This document shows positions 63,093 to 64,000 of a DNA stretch of 64,000 nt, one piece after another. Within the stretch, counting starts at the first letter, position 1, and the number at the start of each line of letters is the position of its first letter. The notes under the pieces are model-generated. The model made no database searches, had not been told where the DNA came from, and saw only the letters and a program-made list of their open reading frames with translations. Location of the stretch: NCBI RefSeq assembly GCF_001625595.1, contig NZ_AUXT01000214.1, positions 1 to 64,000 of the forward strand, given 5' to 3'. The DNA is from Pseudoalteromonas luteoviolacea NCIMB 1942. Lineage in GTDB: Bacteria; Pseudomonadota; Gammaproteobacteria; Enterobacterales; Alteromonadaceae. Both the position numbers and the translations under genes were made by a program.

Positions 63093-64000
63093 CTAAAGCA
63101 TATAAGGATTGTCTCCACCTTGAGTTGGGTTTTGACTACCTGATGGCAAGCTCTCTATTCGCGCAAGACGCTCCAAGATCACATCCACTTTGCGCCCCAG
63201 TTCAGGGTCTAGTCCACTCGCCTCGTTAGCATTAGCCACCAGTTGTGGTAACGTGTGATTTACTAACTCACTCAACGCTACAGCGACCTCATCACTTGGC
63301 GTAGATTGACGTGAACTTGCCATTTCACTCACTTGCGCAACTTGCATTATCAACTTCTCTAACGCTGTGCTATGAATCTCAGATTTAGTCGATAATGCTT
63401 CATGACTTTGCTGGTGGACATCTAATATCTTTTGCAACTGTTCAGCACTTAACGATTGATTTTCTTTAAGCACATTAACTAGTTGCGACTCAAGTGTACT
63501 TTGAGACTGAGCTAATTGTTCGGTCAATTCCGTAATACGCTGCTGTGTTCCTTGCTGAGACGCAACATCTTGCAGAGACGCATCGATTTGCAATAGTAGC
63601 TCAGCTTGCTTTGATTGGTGCAGAGCTGGGTTTTGCGCTTCTTGTAGGCTGGCAATTTTAGCCAATTGCTCAATCATACTTTCTCGAACTGATTCTTGCT
63701 TTTTGGCATGAGCGACCTGTGCTTGTTGTGATTCATTAAGCTTGTTCAAAGCGTCACTTACTTTAGATACCGCAAGACCTAAGTGCTCAGAATGTGTCTG
63801 CTGAGTATCCACGGCCTCCGTCTCTCGTCGCTTAGCTTGTTCAACCTGCACTAGCTGTAACTCTGATTGCTTGGCTAATGCCTGCGACACAAGATTAAGT
63901 TCGCTACCTAATCGCTTGAATAATGTATCTTGCTTGTCCATAACATGCCCAGCACTCTGCGCTTTTTGTGTAAGCAATTCGCTGTGCTGATTGCCTAACA
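63093..64000 (-). CDS. Coiled-coil protein, N-terminus beyond window edge
   Basis: The frame stays open to the window edge: upstream of an internal TTG at 63977 it reads on as LGNQHSE without a stop or ribosome site, so this is the C-terminal part of a longer protein. The visible ~300 residues are a nearly continuous coiled coil rich in Gln, Ala, Leu, Glu and Ser, with loosely repeated segments such as SEHLGLAVSKVSDALNKLNE and QSTLESQLVNVLKENQSLSA. It ends in a Pro/Gly-rich tail SGSQNPTQGGDNPYML. Function unknown. It reads in the same direction as the efflux operon but a terminator separates them. Confidence 0.75.
   Translation of the reverse strand, partial: LGNQHSELLTQKAQSAGHVMDKQDTLFKRLGSELNLVSQALAKQSELQLVQVEQAKRRETEAVDTQQTHSEHLGLAVSKVSDALNKLNESQQAQVAHAKKQESVRESMIEQLAKIASLQEAQNPALHQSKQAELLLQIDASLQDVASQQGTQQRITELTEQLAQSQSTLESQLVNVLKENQSLSAEQLQKILDVHQQSHEALSTKSEIHSTALEKLIMQVAQVSEMASSRQSTPSDEVAVALSELVNHTLPQLVANANEASGLDPELGRKVDVILERLARIESLPSGSQNPTQGGDNPYML

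Noticed and set aside
1..64000. CRISPR arrays, tRNA and rRNA genes, insertion sequences
   Set aside because: Reading both strands I saw no regularly spaced short repeats, no cloverleaf-like tRNA sequence, no rRNA segment and no transposase-like frame.

Overview
The window looks like chromosome of a marine gammaproteobacterium of the Alteromonadales, most probably Pseudoalteromonas. This is an inference from the A+T-rich sequence, the gene repertoire and the mix of AT-rich intergenic DNA with accessory clusters; no rRNA, tRNA or housekeeping marker is present to prove it. I see no insertion sequence, integrase or CRISPR array. REGION 1 (1-12222, minus strand) is a compact nine- or ten-gene operon that ends in a giant secreted repeat protein cut by the window edge. 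Its genes, in order of transcription, are a Tat-exported beta-propeller, an Asp/Asn beta-hydroxylase-like dioxygenase, a GNAT acetyltransferase, a DUF6916-like protein, three phage-tail-collar (Mdp-like) proteins, a secreted subtilisin-like protease, a TIGR03032-like propeller protein and the adhesin. It reads as an uncharacterised surface-structure system, not a prophage. REGION 2 (12782-21217, plus strand) is a TOMM-type cassette: a kinase/degenerate cyclase/STAND-like ATPase fusion, a small TOMM-precursor-like peptide, an unknown protein and a secreted single-CxxCH protein. A decayed paralogue of the last gene lies downstream. No YcaO cyclodehydratase is visible. REGION 3 (21344-30624) is mixed: an outer-membrane barrel protein, a divergent LysR/Bcr-type MFS pair plus GNAT, a chemoreceptor, two lipoproteins, several small remnants, and a divergent cytochrome c'/cytochrome b pair. 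REGION 4 (30668-41074) is the highlight: a type II (aromatic) polyketide synthase cluster in a Gram-negative bacterium. The minus-strand operon encodes a di-domain aromatase/cyclase, an ActIII-like ketoreductase, KS-alpha, a KS-beta/chain-length-factor-like partner and ACP, followed by a PPTase. The plus-strand operon encodes four ABM-fold proteins, a second SDR and a small heme-copper-oxidase-like membrane protein. Between them lie a MarR regulator and a LuxR-HTH/membrane-protein pair. A 25-bp palindrome of the form ATTTGCAA-N9-TTGYAAAT sits both in the MarR/LuxR intergenic region and between the cytochrome c' and b genes, suggesting one regulon. REGION 5 (41174-55611) holds a lipase with a membrane-anchored partner, a diguanylate cyclase, an XRE regulator, a DUF2145/YiaA operon, an HxlR/SnoaL-like pair, a kelch lipoprotein, a DCC protein, an ArsH/SigZ pair, small membrane proteins and a COG0523 GTPase lacking its CxCC motif. 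REGION 6 (55710-62830, minus strand) is a self-contained efflux operon: HlyD-like adaptor, ABC ATPase, MacB/FtsX permease, then an NtrC-type regulator and its histidine kinase. A sigma-54-like promoter and a palindromic upstream site precede it, so the operon probably controls itself. The window ends in the 3' part of a coiled-coil protein.
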